Shown here: piece after piece, positions 1 through 8,545 of the stretch
How positions within the stretch are numbered: the stretch's first letter is position 1
How the letters are laid out: each line of letters starts with the position of its first letter
Origin: Blastocatellia bacterium
GTDB taxonomy: Bacteria; Acidobacteriota; Blastocatellia; Pyrinomonadales; Pyrinomonadaceae
Assembly: GCA_003168335.1 (NCBI GenBank)
Contig: PMSM01000003.1
Span: 496,001 to 560,000 of the forward strand
DNA length: 64,000 nucleotides
Direction of reading: 5' to 3'
The notes under the pieces: model-generated
The model's input: only the letters and a program-made list of their open reading frames with translations
What the model was told of the DNA's origin: nothing
Databases searched by the model: none
Made by a program: the position numbers and the translations under genes

Positions 1-2084
1 ATGCCTTCGGCTACGACTTCCATGCCCATGTTTTCGGCGAGCGAGATGACCGTGCGAACGATCTCGATGTTTTCAGCCGCTTCGCCGATACGTCCCACAA
101 ACGAGCGATCGATCTTCAGGGTATTGACCGGGAACCGGTGCAGATAACTCAGTGACGAATAGCCGGTGCCAAAATCATCGATGCTCAGTTGCACCCCGAG
201 CGCCTTCAAGCGCTTCAGCAGTCGCGCCGCCATCTCGGCATTTTCCATCACCGCGCTCTCGGTAATTTCGAGTTTCAAATGCTTCGCGTCGACGTGTGTC
301 TCGTCCAGAATATCCCGGATATTTTCGACGAGATCCGGCTGTGCTACTTGTTTGCCGGAAAGGTTGACGCTCATGAACAGCGAGCGATTGGCCGGTGATT
401 GCCACTGCCACTGGCAAAGTTGCTGGCACGCGCGCTTCAGAATCCACAGTCCCAAAGGAACGATCAGGCCGGTATCTTCGGCCAGCGGAATAAAGTCGGA
501 CGGATTAATGAACCCGCGCTCGGGATGCTGCCAACGAATCAGCGCTTCAAAGCCGGCGAGCTGTCCGTTCTCGAGCGCGACGATCGGCTGGTAGTAAACT
601 CGCAGCTCTTCGCGTTCGATCGCCCGGCGCAGGTCGTTCTCCATTTGCAGCACATAGACGGCGTGCGTGTGCATACCCTTATCGAATACTTCGTAGCACG
701 CTTTGCCCTGGGCCTTGGCGCGGTACATGGCCGTGTCCGCATCGCGCAGCATGTTTTCCGGATCGTCATAGCCGGTTGAACTGACGGCGATGCCGATGCT
801 GGTGGTGGTAAAGACCTCGTGACCGCTAAGGTTGAAAGGCGATTGCAGTTTCTCCTGGATGCGGCGGGCCATGTTGGTCGCTTCGGCCTGATTGGGAATC
901 CCATCAAGCAGGATTGCGAATTCGTCGCCGCCCAAACGCGCCACCATGTCCACTTCGCGAATACAGCTTTCCAGGCGCCGGGCCATCGTGATCAGCAGTT
1001 GGTCACCGATCGAGTGGCCCAGACTGTCGTTCACGTTCTTAAAGCGATCCAGGTCCAGAAACAGCACCGCAAACTGATAATCCTCGTGCTGCTTGGCGCG
1101 TTCAATTACGAATTTCAAGTTTTCAGCCAGCAGTGCGCGATTAGGCAGGTTGGTAAGCGCGTCGTGAAAAGCAGCACGACGAAAGTGGTCCTTGCTCTCT
1201 TGCAACTGGACGCTGATTCTTTCCTGCTCGGCGATATGCCGGCTCAGCTCTTCCACGTGGCGCTCAGCCTGTTCGGCGCGCGCCCTTTCGGCTTCGGCCC
1301 GATCGCGTTCGGCTTGCTCCGCCTGGGCTGATGTCGACTTAATTTCGTTGAGATATTTTTGATAAGTGAGATAGACGATTAGAATGATCGGTGTGGTGAC
1401 GAAAAGCACTGACATTCCGGCACGTTCTATGCCACTGGCAAGAGCACCCGCGACGGCCGCGCCAACCACGTAGGTCAGGGAGGTCCACATGTAATGAGAA
1501 TGCCAGGCGCGCCAGATCGATTTGTTCTGTTTGATCGCAATCAGGATCGCGCTGAGTCCGGTGTTTGAGAAATACTGCACCATCGCCATGGCGCCGATCG
1601 CCGCGATGAAGAACGACAGGTCATGCGATCTCAGCTCAGTCAGCGGCCCGAAGGCATAACGCATGACTCCGACGGTCAGCATCGTAGAGCACGCCATCAT
1701 CGAGGCGTTGAAGGCCACGATCAGGATCTTCTTGCCGGGACGGAGACCTTTGCTGACTCGCATGCCTGAACAGAGACCTTCGGCCGCCGCCAGGAGAATT
1801 CCCGGAAACCCGCCGTAGAGCAGCAGGACTAAAAAGATAAAAGTGTCCGAGACGGTGACGTTCGTATTAACCCGCGGAATCTGGACTGAGAAATACGAAC
1901 TGACTAACATCATGACCGCCGCCAGCACTAAGAACCGTAGATCCAATCGAGGCATCGGCAGCAGAAACGTCGAAAATGCCAGCGCGATGACGCCGAGGAC
2001 AACGATCAGCCATCGGTACGAGTTCGCAAAGCGTTGCGTGTTTGCGGCTAGCTGCGGGGTTGTTAGTTGAATGGCGGTGTCCAC
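1..2084 (-). CDS. Membrane GGDEF-EAL cyclic-di-GMP protein (3' end cut off)
   Basis: A bifunctional c-di-GMP turnover protein that runs off the left edge. I start it at a GTG whose first base is position 2084, because AAGGATT sits just upstream; the reading frame is open from there to base 1. The N-terminal ~250 residues form several hydrophobic segments (a membrane sensor of MASE-like character), followed by an Ala/Glu/Arg-rich coiled coil. The GGDEF domain has an intact GGDEF in RLGGDEFAILLDG. The EAL domain has FEALIRW, SVNLSGKQ, LEITES, DDFGTGYSSL and LKIDRSFV, so both cyclase and phosphodiesterase residues look intact. Which activity dominates cannot be read from sequence. About 694 codons are visible and only the last part of the EAL domain is missing. 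Confidence 0.93.
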   Translation of the reverse strand, partial: MDTAIQLTTPQLAANTQRFANSYRWLIVVLGVIALAFSTFLLPMPRLDLRFLVLAAVMMLVSSYFSVQIPRVNTNVTVSDTFIFLVLLLYGGFPGILLAAAEGLCSGMRVSKGLRPGKKILIVAFNASMMACSTMLTVGVMRYAFGPLTELRSHDLSFFIAAIGAMAMVQYFSNTGLSAILIAIKQNKSIWRAWHSHYMWTSLTYVVGAAVAGALASGIERAGMSVLFVTTPIILIVYLTYQKYLNEIKSTSAQAEQAERDRAEAERARAEQAERHVEELSRHIAEQERISVQLQESKDHFRRAAFHDALTNLPNRALLAENLKFVIERAKQHEDYQFAVLFLDLDRFKNVNDSLGHSIGDQLLITMARRLESCIREVDMVARLGGDEFAILLDGIPNQAEATNMARRIQEKLQSPFNLSGHEVFTTTSIGIAVSSTGYDDPENMLRDADTAMYRAKAQGKACYEVFDKGMHTHAVYVLQMENDLRRAIEREELRVYYQPIVALENGQLAGFEALIRWQHPERGFINPSDFIPLAEDTGLIVPLGLWILKRACQQLCQWQWQSPANRSLFMSVNLSGKQVAQPDLVENIRDILDETHVDAKHLKLEITESAVMENAEMAARLLKRLKALGVQLSIDDFGTGYSSLSYLHRFPVNTLKIDRSFVGRIGEAAENIEIVRTVISLAENMGMEVVAEG

Positions 2085-2108
2085 AATTAATCCTTGGGCT
2101 TAGGGTCT

Positions 2109-3002
2109 CTAGCGCAGGTAGATCGTTTCGTAATTGCTGTGGAACTGATAGCCGGCCTTTGCATAGAAGGCCTGGGCGTTCTTGTTTTGCTGATTGATTG
2201 TCAAACAGATCGACTTGCTCCGAGTCATCAACAGGCGCGCCAACTGGGTCATGCAACGGCGTCCGTAGCCTTTCATCCGCTCTTCAGCATCAACGTGGAC
2301 GCCTTCCAAATAAACCACCTCAGGCGTTTCAGCGATCACGTCGGCCTTAAAGATCAATTTCTCGTCTCGAGCCCAGACCCAGACTCGGTTGCCTTCGATG
2401 CGTCTCGCCGTCCGTTGGCGAAAGCCGCTGGGATCGCGATGAAGGGGGCTGGTCCCGCCTTCCTGAAAAGCCATCGTCGCATTTATCTTCAGTACCTGAT
2501 CGAGATCACTAAGCGTAGCCGGCCTCAGGTCGTCGACAGGTTCGGACTCAGGGAGGACTTCACGCTGTTCGAACAGCAGCTCAGAAGAAATGCGTCGAGG
2601 CTCTTGTCCGGTGTTGGCATAATAATTCCAGAAGCGGTTCATCATTTCGCGCTCACCGCGAACCAGATGAGTGTTAAGGCAGTGCCGCGTCAAGCAAGCG
2701 AATGCTGCCAGCGACGCCTCGGTTCCAGCTTCAATGACCGTAACGTGACCGACCAGAGCAACTCCTTCCAGTTCTCCCTGCCGGCTGCGACAAGCGTAAA
2801 ACGAGCCGCGATTTTGAGGGCTGAGCAGTCCGTTATCGCGGATCATGCCGGCCATGAGCACGGTGTGGATTGGACGAGCTGATAGAAAATCAAGTACTTC
2901 AGCTTCATCTCCCGCGGCTAGCTCTTCAATGGGGCACGGTTCAGGGGCGCTGAAAGTGTTCATTGTCGCCGCTGTTTCGTGTCTTAGAATCGGGACGGCC
3001 AT
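2109..3002 (-). CDS. GNAT family N-acetyltransferase (DUF4081-like N-domain)
   Basis: A 297-residue protein with a C-terminal GNAT acetyl-CoA fold: the stretch VYLEGVHVDAEERMKGYGRRCMTQLARLL is the beta4/acetyl-CoA binding loop (R/QxxGxG/A form), and a terminal NAQAFYAKAGYQF strand is typical of the family. The N-terminal half resembles the DUF4081 domain often fused to GNATs. The start at 3002 has AGAGGAG seven bases upstream; an internal ATG 13 codons later lacks comparable support. The substrate is unknown. It lies 24 bases upstream of the GGDEF-EAL gene on the same strand, so the two may be co-transcribed. Confidence 0.85.
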   Translation of the reverse strand: MAVPILRHETAATMNTFSAPEPCPIEELAAGDEAEVLDFLSARPIHTVLMAGMIRDNGLLSPQNRGSFYACRSRQGELEGVALVGHVTVIEAGTEASLAAFACLTRHCLNTHLVRGEREMMNRFWNYYANTGQEPRRISSELLFEQREVLPESEPVDDLRPATLSDLDQVLKINATMAFQEGGTSPLHRDPSGFRQRTARRIEGNRVWVWARDEKLIFKADVIAETPEVVYLEGVHVDAEERMKGYGRRCMTQLARLLMTRSKSICLTINQQNKNAQAFYAKAGYQFHSNYETIYLR

Positions 3003-3073
3003 CGTTGGCTCCTCTTTGCTCAGTTCGTGGTTTCGGTTAAGCGCGCGTCATAACAGGCTCAGGCATTGCAGCC

Positions 3074-5755
3074 TTAGTCGCCGTTTATCATTGCCTTCGA
3101 AGACATGGCCTGGACAGCAGCGTCGCCGACTACAACTCCATCGCCGACCACGACGCCATCACCAACCACTACTCCGTCTCCGACGACAACGCCATCACCG
3201 ACTACAACTCCGTCACCGAAGACGGAGCCACTGCAGAAGATTATGCCGTCGCCAACTACGACTCCGGCGCTGGTAAAGATCGTGTCGCCAACGACGACCC
3301 CATCACCGACCACCACGCCATCGCCGACTACGACGCCATCACCGACCACCACGCCATCGCCGACAACCACACCGTCAGCCAGCACAGTGCCGTTAGCCAG
3401 GACCATACCGTCACCGAGGACCGTACCTTGTGCATAGTAGGGGTGGTATTTCGTGATTAGACTTGTGCCCGCGGCGTACCAATGCTTCAAGACAACTCCC
3501 TGTGACCAGGTGAATGTCTGTCCGGCAATGGTGGTATGTGGATCGGGAGCGGCGCCCGTCAGCAAAGGAGTTCCGGCTGGCGTGCCGGCAGTAATGTCGG
3601 TGCGGACCAGCTTGGCCAGTCGCATCGCACCTTCGACGTTCAGTTCGCCGGTGCCCTGTTCGAGCATGTTGTATCCGGCCAGCGGTTCCGCCGTGTACAT
3701 CAGGATCATTTTGACCATGTTCGGCGTCAGCTTTGGATTGGCTTGCAGCAATAGAGCCGCGCTGCCCGCAACGACAGGCGTGGCCATAGATGTTCCGCTG
3801 AGGTACATCAGCCTCTTGTTGTTGTCGTCTGTGATTCCCGAATCCAACTCAGGGTGATTCGTTACCAGGTAGTTGACGTTACTCTTCTGACCGTCAAGGC
3901 CAAGAATCGTAACACCGCCACTGTCGGCTTCGGCATAGATCAATTTGTTGCCGGGCGCGACGAGATCGGGCTTGAGTAAGTTGTCATAGTGCTTGACGCC
4001 GTTCGCATCGGTCGTAAAGCTACGGGTCGGACCGCGCGAGCTGTAGGTGGCGACGCCGTCGTCGGTGCGAGCATTCGTTCCGAACGTATTGGCCGCGCCA
4101 ACAGTAATCACGGAAGGCTCGTTGCCCGGCGAATGAATCGCCCCGTAAACCTTGTTGCCGTTCGCGTCCTTGCCATTGTTGCCGGCGGCGGCCACTACCA
4201 CGATTCCCGCGTCGACCAGCGCACGAGCGGCGCGGCAGACAGGATCGTTCTGGTAAGAGCTGACCGCGGGCGCGCCGAGACTCATGTTGACGATGCGAAT
4301 GTTGTATTTGTCTTTGTTGAGAGGATTGGTCGGGCTGACCGCTTTGGTTGGATCGGCTGGACTGAGAATCCAGTTTAGTGCATTCAACAACACTGACGTG
4401 GAACCGACACCATTCTTATCAAGCACGCGCAGGTTAATGATGCTGACGCCGGGCGCGACGCCGGAATATGTGTTGCCGCTGGTCGTGCTGACGCCACCGG
4501 CAGACGAGGCCACGTGAGTGCCGTGACCGAAAGGATCATTGCTGGGGTTATTCTCAGTGGTGAAATCCTTGCTGAATTTAATGCGGCCGCCACTGAACGC
4601 CGCGTGGCTAACGTCCATACCAGAGTCCAAAATCGCGATACCGATTCCTTTGCCATCGAAAGTAGTTGTGCACAGCAAGCCGCATGATTGAGTGCGGATC
4701 TGATCCGTGCCGGTTGTCGCCGTAACGTGACCGAAAGACTCCAACGTAACATCGGGTGAAATGTAATTAGCAGCGCGGCTCTTCGCCAGCGCTTCAATAG
4801 CCTTGGCCGGCAGTTGAACTTTCATCGCGCCCAACTGAGCCATGCGCGAATCAATGTTGACGCCGTAGCGTTTGAGCAACGAACTGACTTCGGCGCTGTG
4901 GACATCGTCAACCTGGAGGATGGCAGTCACGCGGCCGTTAGGTCCGGCGCTCTGCATCAGCTCGCGCAGGTCCGCAGAAATCTTGTCGCCTGCAAACTCT
5001 TCATTGATCGGGCTCTTTCGTTTGTCCCTGGCCACCGTCGAGTCTGAAGCGCCTTCAGTGGCGCTGTCGATTGAAATCGAATCGAAAAGTTTGGCTACAC
5101 TTTCATCCGTCGCGATGTAGTTGGCATAAGCTGCGGGCGTAACGCCACCGATGACCTTGAGGTGATTCGTTGCAATGGCGGCCTTCACTGTTGCTGAGGC
5201 CACGTTCGTCGCACGGGCGCCGGCGTACTGGTGCATCTGATCGACGAAGAGAATGACCTGGCCCTGGGCCTGTTCGGCTTCGGCAAATACGGCCTGGACG
5301 CGGCCCTCGAATTCCTCGCTCGTCTGCGCGCCTTTGGCCAGCGCGTCAAGGCTTAGCCTGAACACGCGCTTGTTGCGCAGCGTCTCCGGCACATCGCCGA
5401 AAGCGATGCGGGAAGCTACGCCGCGAGCGATGGCGTCACGATCAAGATCTGATTCGCCCAGCATGAGGGGCGCTTTGGTCGTCGTTGAGAGACTGGTAAT
5501 CACCCGGGCCACGTTGGCTTCGTAGCCACGGGCCGATTCCAGCTTTCCGCTCAGTGCCAGCAGGGTAAGGTCGGTGGCGTACTTTGAGAGAGTTGGATAT
5601 TTGTTGTCGCCAACGCCGCGCGTTTCGCTCGCTCGATTTTGTTCGTTTGATTGCGCTGCGGTGCGACGCCCAAACGTCAGACTGGCGCACATCGAAACCA
5701 AGACGGCGACGGTTGTGATCCACATAAGGGCCGGGGTGCGTTTCATTTTTCTCAT
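3074..5755 (-). CDS. Exported S8 subtilase with N-terminal degenerate Clp AAA+ domain and GDGVVV repeat tail
   Basis: An 893-residue exported serine protease. Residues 1-35 are a signal peptide. Residues about 53-235 align along their length with the first nucleotide-binding domain of ClpB/ClpC: LSKYATDLT, then LMLGES in place of the Walker [43 protein letters not shown] in place of Walker [14 protein letters not shown], then VIGGVTPAAYANYI. Lys-Thr of Walker A and Glu of Walker B are gone, so ATP hydrolysis is unlikely. The subtilisin domain follows, with Asp377 (AILDSGM), His411 (FGHGTHVA) and Ser in LSGTSMATP. Residues about 773-879 are hexapeptide repeats. The start has AAGG six bases upstream. 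Function is probably extracellular or periplasmic proteolysis; the role of the AAA-like domain is unknown. Confidence 0.92.
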   Translation of the reverse strand: MRKMKRTPALMWITTVAVLVSMCASLTFGRRTAAQSNEQNRASETRGVGDNKYPTLSKYATDLTLLALSGKLESARGYEANVARVITSLSTTTKAPLMLGESDLDRDAIARGVASRIAFGDVPETLRNKRVFRLSLDALAKGAQTSEEFEGRVQAVFAEAEQAQGQVILFVDQMHQYAGARATNVASATVKAAIATNHLKVIGGVTPAAYANYIATDESVAKLFDSISIDSATEGASDSTVARDKRKSPINEEFAGDKISADLRELMQSAGPNGRVTAILQVDDVHSAEVSSLLKRYGVNIDSRMAQLGAMKVQLPAKAIEALAKSRAANYISPDVTLESFGHVTATTGTDQIRTQSCGLLCTTTFDGKGIGIAILDSGMDVSHAAFSGGRIKFSKDFTTENNPSNDPFGHGTHVASSAGGVSTTSGNTYSGVAPGVSIINLRVLDKNGVGSTSVLLNALNWILSPADPTKAVSPTNPLNKDKYNIRIVNMSLGAPAVSSYQNDPVCRAARALVDAGIVVVAAAGNNGKDANGNKVYGAIHSPGNEPSVITVGAANTFGTNARTDDGVATYSSRGPTRSFTTDANGVKHYDNLLKPDLVAPGNKLIYAEADSGGVTILGLDGQKSNVNYLVTNHPELDSGITDDNNKRLMYLSGTSMATPVVAGSAALLLQANPKLTPNMVKMILMYTAEPLAGYNMLEQGTGELNVEGAMRLAKLVRTDITAGTPAGTPLLTGAAPDPHTTIAGQTFTWSQGVVLKHWYAAGTSLITKYHPYYAQGTVLGDGMVLANGTVLADGVVVGDGVVVGDGVVVGDGVVVGDGVVVGDTIFTSAGVVVGDGIIFCSGSVFGDGVVVGDGVVVGDGVVVGDGVVVGDGVVVGDAAVQAMSSKAMINGD
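3117..3439 (-). repeat. 18-bp coding repeats for hexapeptide GDGVVV tail
   Basis: About 17 tandem hexads close the subtilase: GTVLGD, GMVLAN, GTVLAD, five GVVVGD, TIFTSA, GVVVGD, GIIFCS, GSVFGD, then five more GVVVGD. The period is 18 bases. Copies differ mostly at third positions (valine is GTC, GTA or GTG), which points to selection on the amino acids rather than recent DNA duplication. The pattern suggests a regular beta-solenoid, by inference. Confidence 0.9.
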
Positions 5756-6263
5756 TTCAACCTTGTAAGTCCGACCTGTCTCTCTTAAGGAGAGCTGGTC
5801 TCATTTCTTTGGGGGCAGCATCACTAACTGCACTCGTTCAGTCGGGGGACGAAGCCAGAGACTTCTTGCTGACCGTGGGTCCGCAAGCAAATCGATCCAG
5901 CGTTCACATTTGCGACGAGCCTTTTGAAAGATCATGCTCGCAGAGAGACTCCACGGGCGCTTTGCCTAGAGCGAGACGCGTGCCAGTAGCAGGAGCTGGA
6001 AAACCTCAATAAAACAAAGGAAGTTTTGAGAGAGGCGAAAGGCTGACACGGACCGATCGTTCATCCTGAACGGTCAGGGTCAGTCAGAATTGAAGATGTG
6101 GGGTGTAGGGAGAGGATTTAGAACTTCAGAGTCGCCGCGCTCCAGTCCAACGACAGACTGTTCTTTGATGACTGTTCTTCGTAATAACATCAACCAGGGT
6201 GATGGTCGATTAGAAGGAAATGGCTGGCGGGCTACGTTCGCGGAGCTGAGATTGCCCGGTGAC
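5756..6263. other. Intergenic region, 508 bp
   Basis: Apart from the leader hairpin near the subtilase gene I see no convincing gene. Short open frames here have no ribosome binding site or recognisable protein. It must contain the promoter for the minus-strand subtilase and the 3' end region of the next gene. Confidence 0.5.
5773..5800 (-). promoter_or_regulatory. Hairpin in the leader of the subtilase gene
   Basis: An imperfect inverted repeat, GACC..CTCTC paired with GAGAG..GGTC around TTAAG, lies 18 bases before the subtilase ATG. It could be a leader hairpin or operator; no family is recognised. Confidence 0.35.
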
Positions 6264-6800
6264 TTACTTGTTGAGATCGAACGAAGTAAGAAACTTCATA
6301 ATTTCGGGCGACTCGGAGTCTTTCTCCAGGGTCCCTACCGCAAGTTGGTAGAGCCGCCTGCCTACCAGGTAAACTCTCCACTTGAAGACGACCACTACGC
6401 CTTGATCCGCCTTCCTGGTGGTGATCTCGCGGCCCGGGTAACTGTCAAGCAAGATCTTCTTCTCGGAGACAATCTCCGACTTGCTTCCTTGCTGGATGCC
6501 GTCGCGCACTCCGTCGAGCACAGACTCAGCCTGGTTGGCGTCCTTCGGGCCGACCGGATAATCTCCGTACGAGGCGAGGAAGTAGCCACTGCTATTTGAA
6601 GTGCTGTAGAGATAGAGTGTCAGCTTGCCGAGGGAAGAATCAACGTCTCTAACCTCAAGCGCGGGCTTGGCCGGCATGAGGATATTAAACTTCCCTTCGG
6701 GCGAGTTGAACTTTTCCCAGAGCGCGCCCTGCTGGAAACCGACGGCCAGCGTGCTTACGAGCACGACGAGGAGGGGTGCAATAAGAGTCTTCTTCAACAT
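6264..6800 (-). CDS. Small secreted protein of unknown function
   Basis: A 178-residue protein with a clear signal peptide (MLKKTLIAPLLVVLVSTLAVGF) and a mature domain opening with LWEKFNSPEGKFNILMPAKP, a pattern I associate with a widespread uncharacterised secreted family in Acidobacteriota and Planctomycetes. The remainder alternates beta-prone segments and ends IMKFLTSFDLNK. There are no catalytic motifs, metal ligands or membrane segments beyond the signal. It is followed, past 500 bases, by the subtilase gene. Function cannot be assigned. Confidence 0.8.
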   Translation of the reverse strand: MLKKTLIAPLLVVLVSTLAVGFQQGALWEKFNSPEGKFNILMPAKPALEVRDVDSSLGKLTLYLYSTSNSSGYFLASYGDYPVGPKDANQAESVLDGVRDGIQQGSKSEIVSEKKILLDSYPGREITTRKADQGVVVVFKWRVYLVGRRLYQLAVGTLEKDSESPEIMKFLTSFDLNK

Positions 6801-6912
6801 GTGGAATCGTCGTCTGACTGAAGTTTAGTATGATCCTCTACTAATAAGATACATCATGAATGACGCGCAATCGCGGATCACCTGCAACGAGATGGATGCT
6901 TTCCCCGAAAAC

Positions 6913-7845
6913 TCAGGGACGTTCAAACACTACTGTGGTATTCAGGTAATCAAACGTCACGACAAAATCTTGCAAGAACGCATTCCCGATCGCTCCGCCA
7001 TATTTGCGATGATCTTTGCCGACGCCTTTCGGATAAAAGATTACTGTCGGCGAATCAATATTGATCGCACCTAATCTCAACGTCTTGATTTTGCCTTTGC
7101 GAGAAGTAATCAAGCCATTGACCCCGACGCCACGACTATCCGGCTCGGCCTGGGACATCTCCGGCTCCAAGCCGAGAGATGAAATCGCCTCCGGCATCAA
7201 GGCGAAATAAGTTCCGCCGCCGCCCGTATCGATCACCGCTTTGATTTTCTTACCGTTGACATAGACGTCATCGATAATCGGGCTGTCATCACCAAGCCGG
7301 AAAGATAAGACTACTCGACGTTCGTTGTTTGAGGCCGGGTCGACTGTAGGATAAGGCGAAGAAGAATAGAAACGTATTACGCGCTGCGGGTAATCGAACT
7401 GTACGATGCGATTTTTCAGAACGCTGTAGCCCAAGACTCCGTGCAAGGGTTTTCCTAAGACTTGGCTGCTCTTGGATAGATCCATGGCCACGGCCACAAT
7501 ATTCTTTGAAGCAAGACTGCCGATTTCGACTTGCGGGATCTTGGTCAGGTAAATCTGCGATTTTTCAGAGCCACCGCCGGTTGCTTGCTGGCCACCAGGT
7601 TTGAGATTCAAACCCAGGTCCTTCGCTATGGCCAGGTCAATCGTCGCTACATCACTGCCAGTATCCAACACCATGTTGAAGGGACCTTTACCATTCAACT
7701 TCACCTGAATGATTACGCTTGTGTGATCAAAGGCAAAAGGGATTTCGGCTATAGGCTGATTGTTCGAAGACTGAGAAAGGGCAACGCAACTCCAAAGAGC
7801 AATTAAGAAATGAGCGATAACAAACCTCTGGAGTGCCTGTTGCAT
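6913..7845 (-). CDS. Two-lobed aspartyl protease family protein (cassette gene)
   Basis: A 310-residue exported protein: signal peptide at 1-24 (AHFLIALWSCVALSQ), then two retropepsin-like lobes, each with a catalytic-type triplet, Asp61-Thr-Gly (MVLDTGSDVATID) and Asp206-Thr-Gly (AVIDTGGGGTYF). Both Asp-Thr-Gly signatures are intact, so an active bilobed aspartic peptidase of clan AA is plausible; many relatives are annotated only as aspartyl protease family. Its ATG lies 13 bases after an attC-like repeat, and no such repeat follows its stop, so it reads as the last gene of the putative cassette array. Confidence 0.87.
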   Translation of the reverse strand: MQQALQRFVIAHFLIALWSCVALSQSSNNQPIAEIPFAFDHTSVIIQVKLNGKGPFNMVLDTGSDVATIDLAIAKDLGLNLKPGGQQATGGGSEKSQIYLTKIPQVEIGSLASKNIVAVAMDLSKSSQVLGKPLHGVLGYSVLKNRIVQFDYPQRVIRFYSSSPYPTVDPASNNERRVVLSFRLGDDSPIIDDVYVNGKKIKAVIDTGGGGTYFALMPEAISSLGLEPEMSQAEPDSRGVGVNGLITSRKGKIKTLRLGAINIDSPTVIFYPKGVGKDHRKYGGAIGNAFLQDFVVTFDYLNTTVVFERP

Positions 7846-7857
7846 GTCTTCAAAGAA

Positions 7858-7960
7858 GCATACGTCCGAGTTGATCGGGCGCGCGAGTTAACAACAACGT
7901 CAATTCAAACGAACAACTTAAAGAAAGCGCTCCCCGCGCTCCGGCCCAGCGACGTCAGGC
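7858..7960 (-). repeat. attC-like repeat A
   Basis: Read on the minus strand it begins with GCCTGAC (RYYYGAC-like, overlapping the stop codon of the preceding gene), has an inner stem GCCGGAGCGCGGGG / CGCGCGCCCGATC and ends at a degenerate GTATGC. Its loop shares AAGTTG with the other copies. Cassette-site features are present but both ends have drifted. Confidence 0.55.
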
Positions 7961-8356
7961 GTGGTGTGCCGCCTGACGAGCGGTCCTTCCTTTCGCCACC
8001 AGGTACCCGTAGCCGAGCGCGAGCACGAGATACACGCCTGCCGTCACCCACCCCATCCCTGTGTTCCAAATCGCTTGCGCCTGAGCGAGGCTTATAGCGA
8101 ACGCGAGCAGATTTGCCAGCAAGAGGGCTACCGTAACAAACTGTTGCCTCCCCTCTGGTACGGTGTAGGCTACGCTGCTTAACACTATGCCGAATCCGAC
8201 GAGCGTTACCGCGAGCAGCCCCGTCACACCCCAGCCGTTTTGGACCACCCCGTACAGTGCGGTCATGCCAGACGGGCCAAACGGGCGGATCATGAAGGCT
8301 GCACCAAACAAGAATACGACCAGACTATTGAGCAACACGAGATTTTTGAACTTCAT
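7955..8356 (-). CDS. Small four-helix membrane protein (cassette gene)
   Basis: A 133-residue integral membrane protein with four hydrophobic helices (LVVFLFGAAFMI; GLLAVTLVGFGIVLSSVAY; FVTVALLLANLLAFAISL; AGVYLVLALGYGYLV), resembling small DoxX/DUF-type membrane proteins but without a motif that fixes the family. AAGGAG lies eight bases before the ATG. A leader of about 150 bases without another gene separates it from attC-like half-site B, and attC-like site A overlaps its stop. Function unknown. Confidence 0.8.
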   Translation of the reverse strand: MKFKNLVLLNSLVVFLFGAAFMIRPFGPSGMTALYGVVQNGWGVTGLLAVTLVGFGIVLSSVAYTVPEGRQQFVTVALLLANLLAFAISLAQAQAIWNTGMGWVTAGVYLVLALGYGYLVAKGRTARQAAHHA

Positions 8357-8508
8357 AAGATTGTCTCCTTCTTTGTAGTCTCACATGCAACGCACAGGCT
8401 TTACATCATGCACGCCGCGTAAAGTCAAAGAGTTTTTCCGCAAGATGACCTGCGTGCACTACAAGGCCACTGGTAAGCACCTAACATCTGAGTTGATACA
8501 AAGAAGCC

Positions 8509-8545
8509 GCCGAACGATCGAATTCACCGGACCAGAGGCGATTAC
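8509..8545 (-). repeat. attC-like half-site B
   Basis: On the minus strand TAATCGCC..GGTCCGGTGAATTCGATC and a terminal GTTCGGC match the right half of sites C-E. The left half is absent: the preceding gene runs directly into it, its TAA lying at the junction. It looks like a deleted or recombined site. Confidence 0.5.

Noticed and set aside
2094-2882. Long plus-strand frame opposite the GNAT gene
   Set aside because: It mirrors a minus-strand gene with GNAT motifs and a good ribosome site; its translation has no family resemblance.
3105-3437. Plus-strand frame rich in TTTPSP repeats
   Set aside because: It is the complement of the GDGVVV repeats of the subtilase, has no ribosome site and lies wholly inside a gene with full catalytic motifs.
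3117-3439. Tandem 18-bp repeats as a CRISPR array
   Set aside because: There are no spacers, units are contiguous and in frame, and no cas genes are present.
7954-7982. Inverted GTCAGGCG..CGCCTGAC as terminator at the end of the 7955-8356 gene
   Set aside because: It lies inside the last codons of the gene and has no T-run; it is better explained as the left end of attC-like site A.
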